From a virus: a DNA stretch of 57,979 nucleotides. The notes under the pieces are model-generated. The model was not told the DNA's origin, made no database searches, and worked only from the letters and a program-made list of their open reading frames with translations. Below, piece by piece: positions 42,695-51,197 of the stretch (the first letter of the stretch is position 1; every line of letters starts with the position of its first letter). The stretch spans positions 1-57,979 of IMG/VR virus record IMGVR_UViG_3300037316_000015. One strand, 5' to 3'. Position numbers and translations under genes: made by a program.

Positions 42695-43230
42695 GTTGCC
42701 TCCTTGAGCTTGCGCTTCTTCTTCGGCTTGGCCACAGGTGCCAGTATTTCACCACTGGACCTGCCTATGCCGTACAAACCGATGCACATGGCGTCGACCT
42801 CGTCCTGACCACTGCAGATGTCGGACAGGCCCGGGTGGTGCATGGCCAACCAGTCACCGACCTGCAGCTTGTCCAGCCGTCCATTACCACACACCTGAGC
42901 CTTCCAGGTTGACTGGCCGATGATGTTGACCGAACCCCAGAGCATGGCAGCCTGTACGGCGCCAACTGTCTCTGCCATGGCGATGGTGGTGGTCTGGTTG
43001 GACTTGCCGCCGTTGCTCAGAAACGGCTGCTCCACCCACAGATGTATGTCCTTGGCTGGCACATAGAGATACAGGTTGACGATCTCTCGCAACCACTGGG
43101 TCATGGTCCGCAGCTCCTGGTCGCGTTCCCACACACCAGGCTTCTCCAGGTCACAGTGATAGGCGTGGTTGTACATGGGTACCCCGATGGCCAGCCGGCG
43201 GATGCCGATGTCCACGCCTATGTCGATCAT
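42691..43230 (-). CDS. RuvC-like Holliday junction resolvase
   Basis: 179 residues from the ATG at 43,230. RNase-H-fold motifs of RuvC are present: DIGVDIGIRRLAIGV at the N terminus (first catalytic Asp), HLWVEQPFL (Glu, about residue 66) and DEVDAMCIGLYG near the C terminus (last acidic pair, about 143-147). It would cut branched DNA before packaging or after recombination. The C terminus is basic (KPKKKRKLKEAT). Overlaps the small 33-residue gene upstream and the HTH gene downstream. Confidence 0.75.
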   Translation of the reverse strand: MIDIGVDIGIRRLAIGVPMYNHAYHCDLEKPGVWERDQELRTMTQWLREIVNLYLYVPAKDIHLWVEQPFLSNGGKSNQTTTIAMAETVGAVQAAMLWGSVNIIGQSTWKAQVCGNGRLDKLQVGDWLAMHHPGLSDICSGQDEVDAMCIGLYGIGRSSGEILAPVAKPKKKRKLKEAT

Positions 43231-43328
43231 GTGATCACCGACTTGATGGCGTCACAGTGCTTCTGGATCAGAGAAGACCATGGTGGGATTGCAGCCTCGA
43301 CAGCCAGCTTCTCTTGGAGATCAGTCAT
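43227..43328 (-). CDS. very small coupled gene (33 aa)
   Basis: 33 residues (begins MTDLQEKLAVEAAIPPW). Its ATG at 43,328 overlaps the stop of the Cas4-like gene and its TGA overlaps the ATG of the resolvase, so both ends are coupled. GGGGGAT lies shortly upstream. It reads as one amphipathic helix with a Trp and a Cys. Function unknown; it could be a small partner of either neighbour. Confidence 0.6.
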   Translation of the reverse strand: MTDLQEKLAVEAAIPPWSSLIQKHCDAIKSVIT

Positions 43329-44121
43329 GACGATCCCCCTGAGAACTGAGTGAGAACTGAGAAACGGTCGTAGCCTTCAGGCACACGTCCCGATATGGGC
43401 ACCGCCGGTAGACCGTGCCCTTCTTGGCCTTGCACAGGTCAAGCACCTCAGGGAGTTCGTCTTCCTCGACGTAGCGCCGGTAGCTGTTCAGCCGGCGGAT
43501 GACCTCCTGCTCGATCTTCAGGTCACGGCTGATCCTGAACTCGTGAAACGTCCCGGAGGACCGGTTCTCGTAGACCACTGAGGCGATGTCGATGTCTGCC
43601 AGCAGGAAGTAGTTGTGCACCTGTAGCAGGTTCTCCCACTTGGGCCACATGTCTACCGAGACGATCCGGTTGTAGATCTGCCAGGCGGCGCTCTTGAGCT
43701 CGAACAATGAGCCATCGGAGAGCAGACCGTCCATCGACCCACCAGAGAGCAGATCAGGCTCGTGGACCCACATCTCTGCTTCTTTGATGTAACCCAGGGT
43801 CAGACCTTCGGTCTGCCACTTCAGGTGGGTCCACGAGCCATGGTCCATCATCTCCTGGTTGTCGATGTCTGGCTGTCTCCCGGGGGCCCCGGCATAGCCG
43901 AAGACCACTCGTCGATGGCACTCCCCCATCGCAGATGGTGAGAACCGTCCAGGCCGCTCGTGCTTGAACTCGCGGCGTAGCACCTTGGCGGAAAAATCAA
44001 TGGCCTCATCGGAGTAGATCTGCTGCTCCTCAGGGGTTTCCAGCCACTGGACGTGTGGAGCTGTAACCACCAGCTTGGAGCCACGCTGTGCCTCTTCATA
44101 AAGTCCTTTTGTCGTTGCCAT
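43321..44121 (-). CDS. Cas4/RecB-like nuclease
   Basis: 266 residues from the ATG at 44,121. PD-(D/E)XK features: FSPSAMGECHRR (about 60-71), a GSMDGLL Asp (about 130), then LFELKSA (about 140). Four cysteines are placed as in Cas4-type Fe-S nucleases: one in GECHRR and three near the C terminus (LDLCKAKK, YRRCPYRDVC). It probably acts as a 5' or 3' exonuclease in phage recombination or DNA end processing. No CRISPR array is nearby. It could be called an exonuclease of the RecB family if the cluster is absent. Confidence 0.75.
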   Translation of the reverse strand: MATTKGLYEEAQRGSKLVVTAPHVQWLETPEEQQIYSDEAIDFSAKVLRREFKHERPGRFSPSAMGECHRRVVFGYAGAPGRQPDIDNQEMMDHGSWTHLKWQTEGLTLGYIKEAEMWVHEPDLLSGGSMDGLLSDGSLFELKSAAWQIYNRIVSVDMWPKWENLLQVHNYFLLADIDIASVVYENRSSGTFHEFRISRDLKIEQEVIRRLNSYRRYVEEDELPEVLDLCKAKKGTVYRRCPYRDVCLKATTVSQFSLSSQGDRHD

Positions 44122-44128
44122 GGGTTCA

Positions 44129-44147
44129 CTCCTTGGTTGGTTGGTTG
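44129..44147 (-). promoter_or_regulatory. CAACC-repeat ribosome site of the Cas4-like gene
   Basis: Minus-strand CAACCAACCAACCAAGGAG is the longest copy of this leader; it ends seven bases before the ATG at 44,121. Confidence 0.7.
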
Positions 44148-44149
44148 CC

Positions 44150-44296
44150 TCACCTGTTGCGGTTGGCATCGGTGCATGGCACGCACCTGCAGCCGGCGTT
44201 GTAGCTGGTTCGGTTGCCATGCTTGCGGTCAGGCAGGACAACCCCGTCAGTTGTTCGTTTCGGTCGTCCCCTGGTGACCTGTGATGGCTGGGTCAT
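44150..44296 (-). CDS. small zinc-knuckle-like protein
   Basis: 48 residues from the ATG at 44,296, inside the end of the polymerase gene; GAAGGAC precedes it. The tail NRTSYNAGCRCVPCTDANR matches a small cysteine motif (GCRCxxC) often seen in actinobacterial phage proteins. It probably binds one metal ion. The rest is basic. Role unknown. Confidence 0.6.
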   Translation of the reverse strand: MTQPSQVTRGRPKRTTDGVVLPDRKHGNRTSYNAGCRCVPCTDANRNR

Positions 44297-46949
44297 AGTC
44301 GTGGTCCTTCCAGTCGATGTGGTCCAGTACCTTGCTCTTCTCGAGGTGACCAATGATGCCGCCACACTCGTCTGGCCACTTGCCAAGGGCCAGCAGTTTC
44401 GCACCACTGACCTTACGTGGCAGAACTCTTTCCGCAAGGTCATTCAGAGAGTCGTATGGCGCCTTGGTCGCCAGCTCGGTGGCAGCTACCAGACCGACAC
44501 CGTTGACTGACAGGAACCCCTTGCGAATCGCATGGCCCTCCTTGCTGTAGGTGATCCCTGAGGAGTTGATCTCTGGTGGCTTGACGGTGATGCCACTGAC
44601 GCGGGCAGATGCCACGTACAGCAGCTCCTTCTTGTGGTTGCCGTACGCGGTCAGGATCCCTGTCCAGAACGACACCGGGTGGTGCTTCTTCATCCATGCT
44701 GTGCGGTAGGCCGTGACGCCGTAGGAGGCAGCGTGTGCCTTGTTGAAGGAGTACTCGGCATATGAGGCCAGGGACTCGGTGAACCAGTCCAGGTCGCCGT
44801 CTGTCCAGCCCCGCTCGTTGGCCATCTCCTTGATCCGTGGCATCATCTCCTCGATAACCACGCTGGCGCCGGCTGAGTAGTCGTTGGACGCCTTGACTGC
44901 GTCCAGCATCTCCTCGAGCTCAGCGGTGACCATGCCAAGGTTCTCGCACACGTCCATGACCTGCTCCTGGTAGAGCATGACCCCGAGTGTCTCCTTGGTG
45001 GGCCCTGAGATGTCCGGGTGCCTCCTGGGGATCTCCTGCATCCCATTGCGACGCTCCCGGTAGTCGGAGGTGGCCATCGACCCCATCGTGGCCGGCCGGA
45101 ACAGAGCCTGGATCGCAATGACATCCTCGATCTTTCGTGGGGCGATCTGCTTGCAGCCATAGTTCATGGCCTTGCCCTCGAGCTGGAAGACACCCATGTT
45201 GTTGCCCTTGGCGATCTGAGCAAAGGTGGCCCGGTCGTTCAGCGGGATGGTGTCGAAGTCGACCCCACTCAGCTCCTGGGCAACCCTGATGGCAGTGCGG
45301 GTACGCAGACCCAGCAGGTCCAGCTTGAGGAAGCCAAGCAGCTCGACGTGCTTCTTTCCGTAGGCCGTGACCAGCTTCTTGCTGCTGGCAATCCAAGCCA
45401 TCGGCAGCTGGGACACCAGGTCCTCGTTGGGCGCCACGATGTAGCCGGCGGCATGCCTGCCATAGCCAGAGAGCAGCTCAAGGTCAGCCAGGGCTAGCAG
45501 CTCGTCACGGTCAGCACGAGGGATGTTGTTCCAGCTGCGAACTGGGGTGCCCTTCTTGTTCATCGTGGAGTAGTAGCGCACCTTCAGACTGCCTCGGCCG
45601 CTGTCTTCCTCCTCGTCCTCGTCCAGGGAGTACTTCATGTGGCTGCCGATGCCACGCACACTCCACAGGCTCTGGATGAAACCCACCACCTCGTCACGTC
45701 GGTCGTGCTCGATGTCGATGTCGACATCAGGTGGCTTGATCCGGCTCGAGCTCATGAACCGCTCGAAGCGCAGACCGAAGGCGATCGGGTCCAGTTGGGT
45801 GATGTCCAGCAGCCAGAGCACCAGGCAGCCACTGGCCGACCCGCGAGTGTGGAAAGAGATGCCACTCTCCCGCATGAAGGAACACACCTTCTTGACCAGC
45901 AGTGGGTACGGTGCCATGCCCTGGACTCTGAACACGTCGAACTCCTTGCGCACCTGGGCAAGGTAGACCGGGTTCTTGTCCAGGCCCCTGTCCTTCAACA
46001 CAGCCATAGCCATGGACTCCATGACTTCCTGCGGGTCACGACCTGGGGTCACGTCGGGGATCTTCAGGGAGAAGTTCTCCAGCTCAGGCAGACGCAGGTA
46101 GGCACGCTCGGCCAGCTCGGACAGGCCCTCCATGCCGGCGGCCAGGTACTTAGGCTCGAAGTACGGCCGCATTCCATCTTCATCCGTCATGAAGTACCCG
46201 CCACCGGGAAACATCGCCTCGTCTGGGTCATCCGAGAATGAGACCAGGCGCTTGAGTGACTCGTGCAGGTGCTTGTCGGCCTCGTTGACGTAGTGGGAGT
46301 CACGGGTGACCACACACGGCAGACCAGCGGCCTGGGCAACATCCCAGATGCCAGCAATCAGCTCGTCATCGGTGAAGTCAAGATCCGAGTGGTGTTCGTC
46401 GATGCCATGGTTCTGCATCTCCACGTACACCCGGGGGAACCAGCCAGCCAGGGTCTCAGCGACCTTCCTGGCAGCCGCTGGGCCCTGTCGCATGAGCACC
46501 TGGGGCAGAACACCGAAGTAGCACCCAGTGGCCACAGCCAGCCCTGCTGTGGCCCCGTCAGCGGCCATTGCAGCGAAGTCTGCAAAGTCGATCAGCGGCT
46601 TGTAGTAGAACCGGTGTGAGGTCAAGGTGGCGATGTGGCACAGGTTGCGGTACCCGGCCTCGTCGTAGGCCACCATGGTCAGGTGCATCGAGTCACCGCG
46701 GGCCGCGTACTCGGTGTCAGGGACCACATAGAGCTCGATGCCAGGCAGAGGCTCGATGCCGAACTTACGGCAGGCCTTGTACAGCGCAATGGCACCTGGC
46801 ATGCCGCCGTGGTCGGTCAGCCCGAGAGCCGGGTAGTTAAGCTCGTTGGCCCGCTCGACCATGGCCTCCACTGTGGGCAGCGCATCGTTGAACGAGTACT
46901 TGGAGTGGGAATGCATTGACCAGTAGGGCCGAGGGGCTACGATTGCCAT
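44247..46949 (-). CDS. dnaE: DNA polymerase III alpha subunit (DnaE-like), short form
   Basis: 900 residues from the ATG at 46,949. N-terminal PHP domain: YWSMHSHSKYSFNDALPT and ALGLTDHGGM. The catalytic palm carries PPDVDIDIEHDRRDEV (near residue 405), with the three acidic residues of DnaE enzymes. GSASGCLVLWLLDITQLDP, GYGRHAAGYIV and FNKAHAASYGVTAYRTAW are also typical. Bacterial DnaE has about 1160 residues; the C-terminal OB fold and clamp/loader-contacting part are missing here. No clamp or loader genes are visible, so it may use host factors. Replicates the phage genome. Confidence 0.9.
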   Translation of the reverse strand: MAIVAPRPYWSMHSHSKYSFNDALPTVEAMVERANELNYPALGLTDHGGMPGAIALYKACRKFGIEPLPGIELYVVPDTEYAARGDSMHLTMVAYDEAGYRNLCHIATLTSHRFYYKPLIDFADFAAMAADGATAGLAVATGCYFGVLPQVLMRQGPAAARKVAETLAGWFPRVYVEMQNHGIDEHHSDLDFTDDELIAGIWDVAQAAGLPCVVTRDSHYVNEADKHLHESLKRLVSFSDDPDEAMFPGGGYFMTDEDGMRPYFEPKYLAAGMEGLSELAERAYLRLPELENFSLKIPDVTPGRDPQEVMESMAMAVLKDRGLDKNPVYLAQVRKEFDVFRVQGMAPYPLLVKKVCSFMRESGISFHTRGSASGCLVLWLLDITQLDPIAFGLRFERFMSSSRIKPPDVDIDIEHDRRDEVVGFIQSLWSVRGIGSHMKYSLDEDEEEDSGRGSLKVRYYSTMNKKGTPVRSWNNIPRADRDELLALADLELLSGYGRHAAGYIVAPNEDLVSQLPMAWIASSKKLVTAYGKKHVELLGFLKLDLLGLRTRTAIRVAQELSGVDFDTIPLNDRATFAQIAKGNNMGVFQLEGKAMNYGCKQIAPRKIEDVIAIQALFRPATMGSMATSDYRERRNGMQEIPRRHPDISGPTKETLGVMLYQEQVMDVCENLGMVTAELEEMLDAVKASNDYSAGASVVIEEMMPRIKEMANERGWTDGDLDWFTESLASYAEYSFNKAHAASYGVTAYRTAWMKKHHPVSFWTGILTAYGNHKKELLYVASARVSGITVKPPEINSSGITYSKEGHAIRKGFLSVNGVGLVAATELATKAPYDSLNDLAERVLPRKVSGAKLLALGKWPDECGGIIGHLEKSKVLDHIDWKDHDYDPAITGHQGTTETNN

Positions 46950-46955
46950 GTTGTT

Positions 46956-46970
46956 CTCCTTGGTTGGTGG
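46956..46970 (-). promoter_or_regulatory. CAACC-type ribosome site of the polymerase gene
   Basis: Minus-strand CCACCAACCAAGGAG precedes the ATG at 46,949; member of the recurring leader group. Confidence 0.6.
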
Positions 46971-47041
46971 GCATGTGGGTGCACGAAGGGCGGGCAGGTA
47001 TGGGTTCCCTGCCCGCCCTCACCATGCAGTGGTGTTGCTAC

Positions 47042-48022
47042 CTACTCCTGAACTGGCTTCGAGTGAGACACAGCCAGCTTGGTCAGCACCGCCCGGTTGG
47101 CCCGGGTCGGATACTCAACCTCCATCGCATCGAGCCAGAGTCTGATCGTCGGTGTCTCAGCCGACTGGATCTGTACGATGGTCGGGCTCTCACCCCAGGT
47201 GGCCCAGACAGCAGAGCCAGGGTTGTCAACCGGCGGCGTCGTTGCTCCCAACGGGTCTGCTGTTGGGGTAGCCGGCTCCTCCTTGGCCTTGGGCTGGATC
47301 TTGTTGGACTTCGGGGCTATCTTGTTGGACTTGGCAGCCGGCTGTTCAGCGTCTGCCTTAGCACCCTTGCCCTTGGGCACGATGCGCCCACCGGTCTTGA
47401 TCGGTGCAGTCTCAGCCGGCTCAGTGACACCAGCAGAGGACTCGCCATCGGGAGAGTAGAACTGCCTCCCCTTCTCAGCCAGTGCCTCCAGGACGCTGGG
47501 GATGTCGTGGTACTCCAGGTCGGCAAAGTCGATGAGGTAGTCACCATCCTCGGCGGCCTCGGGGTCGTACTTTGACTCCAGCCCGGAACCGATGTGGTGG
47601 ATGACGTAGTCACGCTTGGACAGGGGCTGACCCTCGGGGCCACTTGGGTGACGTGACTCCCGACCCTGGAGCAGCTCGAACAAGGTGGAACCCATCGTGT
47701 AGATCCGCATCTCACCGGCCTCGTCCAGTGCGTTCATGAACCAGGCACGAGAGCGCTTGCGCACCTTCGCGTCCGGGTCGTTGCAAGGCCCACAGACCTC
47801 GTCGTGTGGCTGGACACAGGGCAGGTAGCCCACGCCCTTGACGTAGTGCAGCAGCTCGGAAGGCCATGCCTCCGTGCCATACACCTCAACGATCGCAGTG
47901 CCCTTGAGCTTCTTGCCCACCGATGGGCAGAACCGCACCCGGGTGGATCCTTCCTTGAACTTGCGGATGAAGACCACCGAGTCGTCATAGACGGGTGGGT
48001 CGACCAAGTCACCAAGTGCCAT
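47042..48022 (-). CDS. probable single-strand DNA-binding protein
   Basis: 326 residues from the ATG at 48,022. FIRKFKEGSTRVRFCPS and GYLPCVQPHDEVCGPCNDPD (a Cys cluster that may bind zinc) resemble gp32-like binding proteins of actinobacterial phages. A long low-complexity part from about residue 205 has a repeated KSNKIxPKSNKI basic segment and a Pro/Ala linker, then an acidic-poor C-terminal domain. It lies just upstream of the polymerase, as such proteins often do. The assignment is based on pattern and context; a zinc-binding recombination factor is an alternative. Confidence 0.55.
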   Translation of the reverse strand: MALGDLVDPPVYDDSVVFIRKFKEGSTRVRFCPSVGKKLKGTAIVEVYGTEAWPSELLHYVKGVGYLPCVQPHDEVCGPCNDPDAKVRKRSRAWFMNALDEAGEMRIYTMGSTLFELLQGRESRHPSGPEGQPLSKRDYVIHHIGSGLESKYDPEAAEDGDYLIDFADLEYHDIPSVLEALAEKGRQFYSPDGESSAGVTEPAETAPIKTGGRIVPKGKGAKADAEQPAAKSNKIAPKSNKIQPKAKEEPATPTADPLGATTPPVDNPGSAVWATWGESPTIVQIQSAETPTIRLWLDAMEVEYPTRANRAVLTKLAVSHSKPVQE

Positions 48023-48052
48023 GTTGCTGTCCTGCTTTCTGTGGTTGGTATC

Positions 48053-48433
48053 TCACCGCGGCACGATTGGTGCGCGGCGTCTTGCGGCTGAACGCTGTCT
48101 GAGGCGCTCTTCCATGTCATCGGCCAGCTCCAGGACGCGGGTGTTGACCACGAGCTGGATGCGCTCGTTGGCCTCGCTCTCGTCCTCACCAGGAAACAGC
48201 TGAGTGGTGGCCTCGTAGGTGAACCAGGTGTCTGAGTCACCGAGCTTGATCTCCACCGTGGCCTTGGCGGTGACCGTGTTGCCGTCGTACAGCAATGGTG
48301 TCTCCCCTTGTGGCACATCGGTTGGCTGCTCCTGCTGTGTGGGCTCGAGGCCAAGTGCCTCAGCCAGTGCCGGATCACGGCGTCCGCGGCGTAGCGGGAT
48401 CACCGAGTCCGTGTTGAACCCTTCAGATGCCAT
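48053..48433 (-). CDS. hypothetical acidic protein
   Basis: 126 residues from the ATG at 48,433 behind AAGGAG. Central strands (TVTAKATVEIKLGDSDTWFT) and a long helical C terminus ending in basic RQRSAARRRAPIVPR. No family recognised. Overlaps the HTH gene by 11 bases. Confidence 0.65.
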   Translation of the reverse strand: MASEGFNTDSVIPLRRGRRDPALAEALGLEPTQQEQPTDVPQGETPLLYDGNTVTAKATVEIKLGDSDTWFTYEATTQLFPGEDESEANERIQLVVNTRVLELADDMEERLRQRSAARRRAPIVPR

Positions 48434-48728
48434 GCTCGATCTCCTTGGTTGGTTGTTGTCCTGATGCGACATGGCGTGAGAGCCAGTCGTCGACATCGTC
48501 CATGACTGTGCGATGCGGGACGTTGTAGAGCCCCTTGATCACCTCAACCTTCGATGCGTCGTAGACGACGGTACGGGTGTACCGCCCACGCTTTGTCTTC
48601 ATGCCGACGTAGCCGGCCTTGTTCAGGGCCTTCAGCGTCTGGTGTGGGGTACGGCCGAGCTCACGGGCAAACTGGGCCAGTGAGATCCATCGGTGTTCGT
48701 CGACTGGCTTGTACTTCGGCTCAGCCAT
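48423..48728 (-). CDS. helix-turn-helix DNA-binding protein
   Basis: 101 residues from the ATG at 48,728. WISLAQFARELGRTPHQTLK followed by ALNKAGYVGMKTKRGRYTRT forms a winged-helix-like HTH with a basic wing. The C terminus carries a short helix (DDVDDWLSRHV). A transcription regulator or replication accessory factor is likely. Overlaps both neighbours by a few bases. Confidence 0.65.
   Translation of the reverse strand: MAEPKYKPVDEHRWISLAQFARELGRTPHQTLKALNKAGYVGMKTKRGRYTRTVVYDASKVEVIKGLYNVPHRTVMDDVDDWLSRHVASGQQPTKEIEHGI
48441..48457 (-). promoter_or_regulatory. CAACC-repeat ribosome site of the 48,053 gene
   Basis: Minus-strand AACAACCAACCAAGGAG precedes the ATG at 48,433. Another copy of the recurring CAACC leader. 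Confidence 0.65.
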
Positions 48729-49206
48729 CGTCGCGGTCTGGGTCTGCGTAACCGACGTAGGCCGTGCCCTTCTCCTTGTGAGCCGAATCGAGCAGCTGGG
48801 CATCGGTGATCCGGCCGGCGTTGCAGGCCCGCTTGAATGCCTCAGCCACCACCTTGCGCGGTGCCACCTCGTCGAGGACTTCCTCAGAGAGCTCACCAGC
48901 CTCGACCATGGCCTCAAGGACTGCCACGTCCACGATCAGTGGCTCGGGGCTGATGGCGTAGGCGTAGTGCTTGCGACCGAAGCTGTCCAGGAAGTACCTG
49001 GGGCCATGCTCCTGCAGGATGCGCACGATGCCGTCACGGATGGCCAGATACTGACGTTCCACCTGTGGGTCCTTGCGTCTGGCCTCGGTCAGTGTCTTCA
49101 GCTGTGACAGCTTGTCCTCGAGGTCGGCGCTGGCAGCGCTAGCTGTCTCTTCCAGGCGTTCGAGTGCGGTTGGTGCGTCGGGATCGAACTCGTCGTGATC
49201 AGGCAT
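48721..49206 (-). CDS. hypothetical helical protein
   Basis: 161 residues from the ATG at 49,206. Strongly helical and charged, with DLEDKLSQLKTLTEARRKDP near the start and a globular C-terminal part (PRYFLDSFGRKHYAYAISPE). No recognised family. It lacks a clear ribosome site and may depend on the nine-codon frame at 49,199-49,228 for re-initiation. Confidence 0.65.
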   Translation of the reverse strand: MPDHDEFDPDAPTALERLEETASAASADLEDKLSQLKTLTEARRKDPQVERQYLAIRDGIVRILQEHGPRYFLDSFGRKHYAYAISPEPLIVDVAVLEAMVEAGELSEEVLDEVAPRKVVAEAFKRACNAGRITDAQLLDSAHKEKGTAYVGYADPDRDDG

Positions 49207-49228
49207 TGGTCTGCCGATTGTCGTTCAT
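49199..49228 (-). CDS. nine-codon coupling frame between primase and next gene
   Basis: A GGAGGAC site is followed by ATG at 49,228, nine codons and a TGA that overlaps the start of the 48,721 gene region at 49,206. The site's own start also overlaps the primase stop. This arrangement could carry ribosomes from one gene to the next, since the next gene has no good ribosome site. Expression as a peptide is unproven. Confidence 0.4.
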   Translation of the reverse strand: MNDNRQTNA

Positions 49229-50100
49229 TTGTCCTCCAGTTGTCGTTGGTACTCGTGCTGCATTTGGTTAGTGTTTTCTTCCCAGTCCGGGCGTACATCG
49301 CCACGGTACCCACTGGCAGCGACAGCTTCCAGCAGGTTGAACAGCCGCACACCAGGTGTGCACGCGGCTGGGTCACTGCCACTCCAGGCCACTGAAGCAA
49401 CCATGTAGGTCCCTTCAAGATCAGCCAGAGCCCTGGTAGTTGCCTTGGTGCCTGCCTCATCCATGTCGAACCCAGTCAGCACCACCTTTGGAGCACACCT
49501 TGCAATGAGCTCATACTGTGGCCGGTGCAACCCTGAACCATAGACAGCTAGGGCAGGGCAACCTGTCTCCCAGCATGAGCTTGCATCTGCTGCCCCTTCA
49601 ACCACGACCAGCACATCGCGTACTGGCTGGTAGTGCCCACCCATACCGAACATCGACGATGCTGCCGACCAGTGCCTTGGGTAGACGTACCTGGGCCCAT
49701 CCTCAGGCTCGAGCTTGCGTCTGCCCACACCAGCCAGCAGGCCGCCGGCAGTGTGCACCGGGAAGGTGGCATCACCACTGAACGGGTCACTGCCCAGTCC
49801 CATGGCCCAGCACACCCAGTTCGGGAACCTGGTGAGCCAGTACCCAGGATCTGAGTACAGGTCAAGGAACACATCATCGTAGATGCGTGGCAGGGCCTCT
49901 GGCTCCATCATGATGCGAAGCTCGTCGACCTTGGGCACACGCTTGGAGTCCACGTTGCCGTGAGCCCCACAGGCGAAGCAGCACCAGACCATCTTGATCA
50001 CGTTCACCGATGCTGAGGCCATGTGGTCGTCGTGCTCGGTGCAACGAAATGGTCGCTCGATACCCTGACCGGTGGTCATGGCCTCTGTGAGGGTGTTCAT
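49225..50100 (-). CDS. DnaG-type primase
   Basis: 291 residues from the ATG at 50,100, coupled to the gene upstream. The N-terminal CTEHDDH ... CCFACG cysteines and histidines (about residues 20-45) form a CHC2-like zinc finger. A TOPRIM domain follows with DVLVVVEGAADASSCWE (Glu near 168) and LTGFDMDEAGTKATT (Asp pair near 213-215). It would make RNA primers for the polymerase. It is shorter than bacterial DnaG (about 580) and lacks the helicase-binding part. Confidence 0.8.
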   Translation of the reverse strand: MNTLTEAMTTGQGIERPFRCTEHDDHMASASVNVIKMVWCCFACGAHGNVDSKRVPKVDELRIMMEPEALPRIYDDVFLDLYSDPGYWLTRFPNWVCWAMGLGSDPFSGDATFPVHTAGGLLAGVGRRKLEPEDGPRYVYPRHWSAASSMFGMGGHYQPVRDVLVVVEGAADASSCWETGCPALAVYGSGLHRPQYELIARCAPKVVLTGFDMDEAGTKATTRALADLEGTYMVASVAWSGSDPAACTPGVRLFNLLEAVAASGYRGDVRPDWEENTNQMQHEYQRQLEDK

Positions 50101-50516
50101 TCGACGAATACCGTTGGCATGATGCCCTGGCAGAAGCGTCGTTCAATGTCCGGCGACCAGTCCTTCTCACACTTGAAGCAGCCAATGCCCTCAACGGTCA
50201 GCAGGTTCTCGGCGTCCAGGTGGACCTGGGTGTTCGCACCTGGATCATAGACGGCAGCCGGGTTAATGACCTGGTACATAGCCGCAATGATCCACATGTG
50301 CTTACCGCGGCCTGGGTCGACCAAGGTGGCACTCCACTTGTCCTTGGCCTCGAACTGAATGGGCTTACTCACGTGCTTGACGTGGTAGGTGACGCCGTGA
50401 CCGGTGTCGGCGCACGGGCAGGGCACCCAGTCGTCGGCATCGTTGGACCAGGCATCTCCGTGACAGTTGGTGTGCTTGCCTTGCTCACAATCCGGACAAT
50501 CTCGCTGTTTACTCAT
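50097..50516 (-). CDS. cysteine-rich hypothetical protein
   Basis: 139 residues from the ATG at 50,516. The N terminus has CPDCEQGKHTNCHGDAW and VPCPCADTGHG, suggesting a metal site; a further GCFKCEKDWSPDIERRFC pair is near the C terminus. The middle contains VDPGRGKHMWIIAAMYQV. Found next to primase; may help at the fork. Four-base overlaps on both sides. Confidence 0.65.
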   Translation of the reverse strand: MSKQRDCPDCEQGKHTNCHGDAWSNDADDWVPCPCADTGHGVTYHVKHVSKPIQFEAKDKWSATLVDPGRGKHMWIIAAMYQVINPAAVYDPGANTQVHLDAENLLTVEGIGCFKCEKDWSPDIERRFCQGIMPTVFVE

Positions 50517-50752
50517 GGCTCGATCACCGCCAGGTCAGTGCGGTTGGTGAACCTGGACAAGGTGATTGACACATTGTGAGAAGTGGCGATCTTCTGGGCA
50601 ATTGGCCGCAGAGCCTGAATGCGCTCGAGGTCACTGCCAAGCATTGGCATCATGACACCGTCAGCACTCATGTGGATGAGCAACCCGGGTATACCCTCAG
50701 CGTCCTTCATGGTGAAGATCCACAGTGAGTCGATGCTCGTTGGCCTGCTCAT
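50513..50752 (-). CDS. small hypothetical protein
   Basis: 79 residues from the ATG at 50,752, which overlaps the previous stop; CAGGGATG carries the ribosome site. Alpha/beta pattern with SIDSLWIFTMKDAEGIPGLL and IQALRPIAQKIATSHNVSIT. No recognised family. Confidence 0.6.
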   Translation of the reverse strand: MSRPTSIDSLWIFTMKDAEGIPGLLIHMSADGVMMPMLGSDLERIQALRPIAQKIATSHNVSITLSRFTNRTDLAVIEP

Positions 50753-50988
50753 CCCTGGAAGCCCTCCTTCCTGGCCCATGGCTTCTCACCACTGTCCTGC
50801 CAGACCCTCAAAGTGGACTCAGCCTGGGCCCTGGTGGCGAAGTAGCTGGACTCCCTGGCATAGGGGCCACAGTTGTCACACCAGGTCCCCAGGTAGAAGC
50901 CGGCGTTGCTCTTGAGTACCTCTGTCTTCAGTGGCTTCTTGCAGTCGGCACACTGGGTGAATGCCTGTGCCTCGTCTCCGATGACCAT
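50749..50988 (-). CDS. zinc-ribbon-like small protein
   Basis: 79 residues from the ATG at 50,988, overlapping the upstream TAA and with GAGGTGG in front; a longer reading from further upstream would overlap the neighbour. CADCKK and CDNCGP are 20 residues apart and probably hold one zinc. The rest is an arginine-rich helix. Function unknown. Confidence 0.65.
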   Translation of the reverse strand: MVIGDEAQAFTQCADCKKPLKTEVLKSNAGFYLGTWCDNCGPYARESSYFATRAQAESTLRVWQDSGEKPWARKEGFQG

Positions 50989-51191
50989 TACAGTTGCCAC
51001 CTCTTCTTCCATGCGAGGCAGATCTTGCACTGGGGGATACGCAGGTGTGGTTTCTTTGCCACAGCCTTGGTGTGCGATGTGTCCAGCTGCTTACCGCAGA
51101 CCGAGACGTACTTGTTCGGGTCGTGGTTCATGGTCATGTTCCTGATGTGCTCACGATGACCATTCCAGGTCAGCATCCACACGACTTCCAT
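50988..51191 (-). CDS. small zinc-binding-like protein
   Basis: 67 residues from the ATG at 51,191 behind AAAGGAG. Basic and aromatic, with SVCGKQLDTSH and PQCKICLAW giving a possible C/H/CxxC metal site. It is the first gene after a probable promoter (51,269-51,296). Role unknown. Confidence 0.6.
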   Translation of the reverse strand: MEVVWMLTWNGHREHIRNMTMNHDPNKYVSVCGKQLDTSHTKAVAKKPHLRIPQCKICLAWKKRWQL

Positions 51192-51197
51192 GTACTT

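Noticed and set aside
43321-44121. CRISPR-associated Cas4
   Set aside because: No repeat-spacer array or other cas genes in the window; Cas4-like nucleases are common in phages for recombination.
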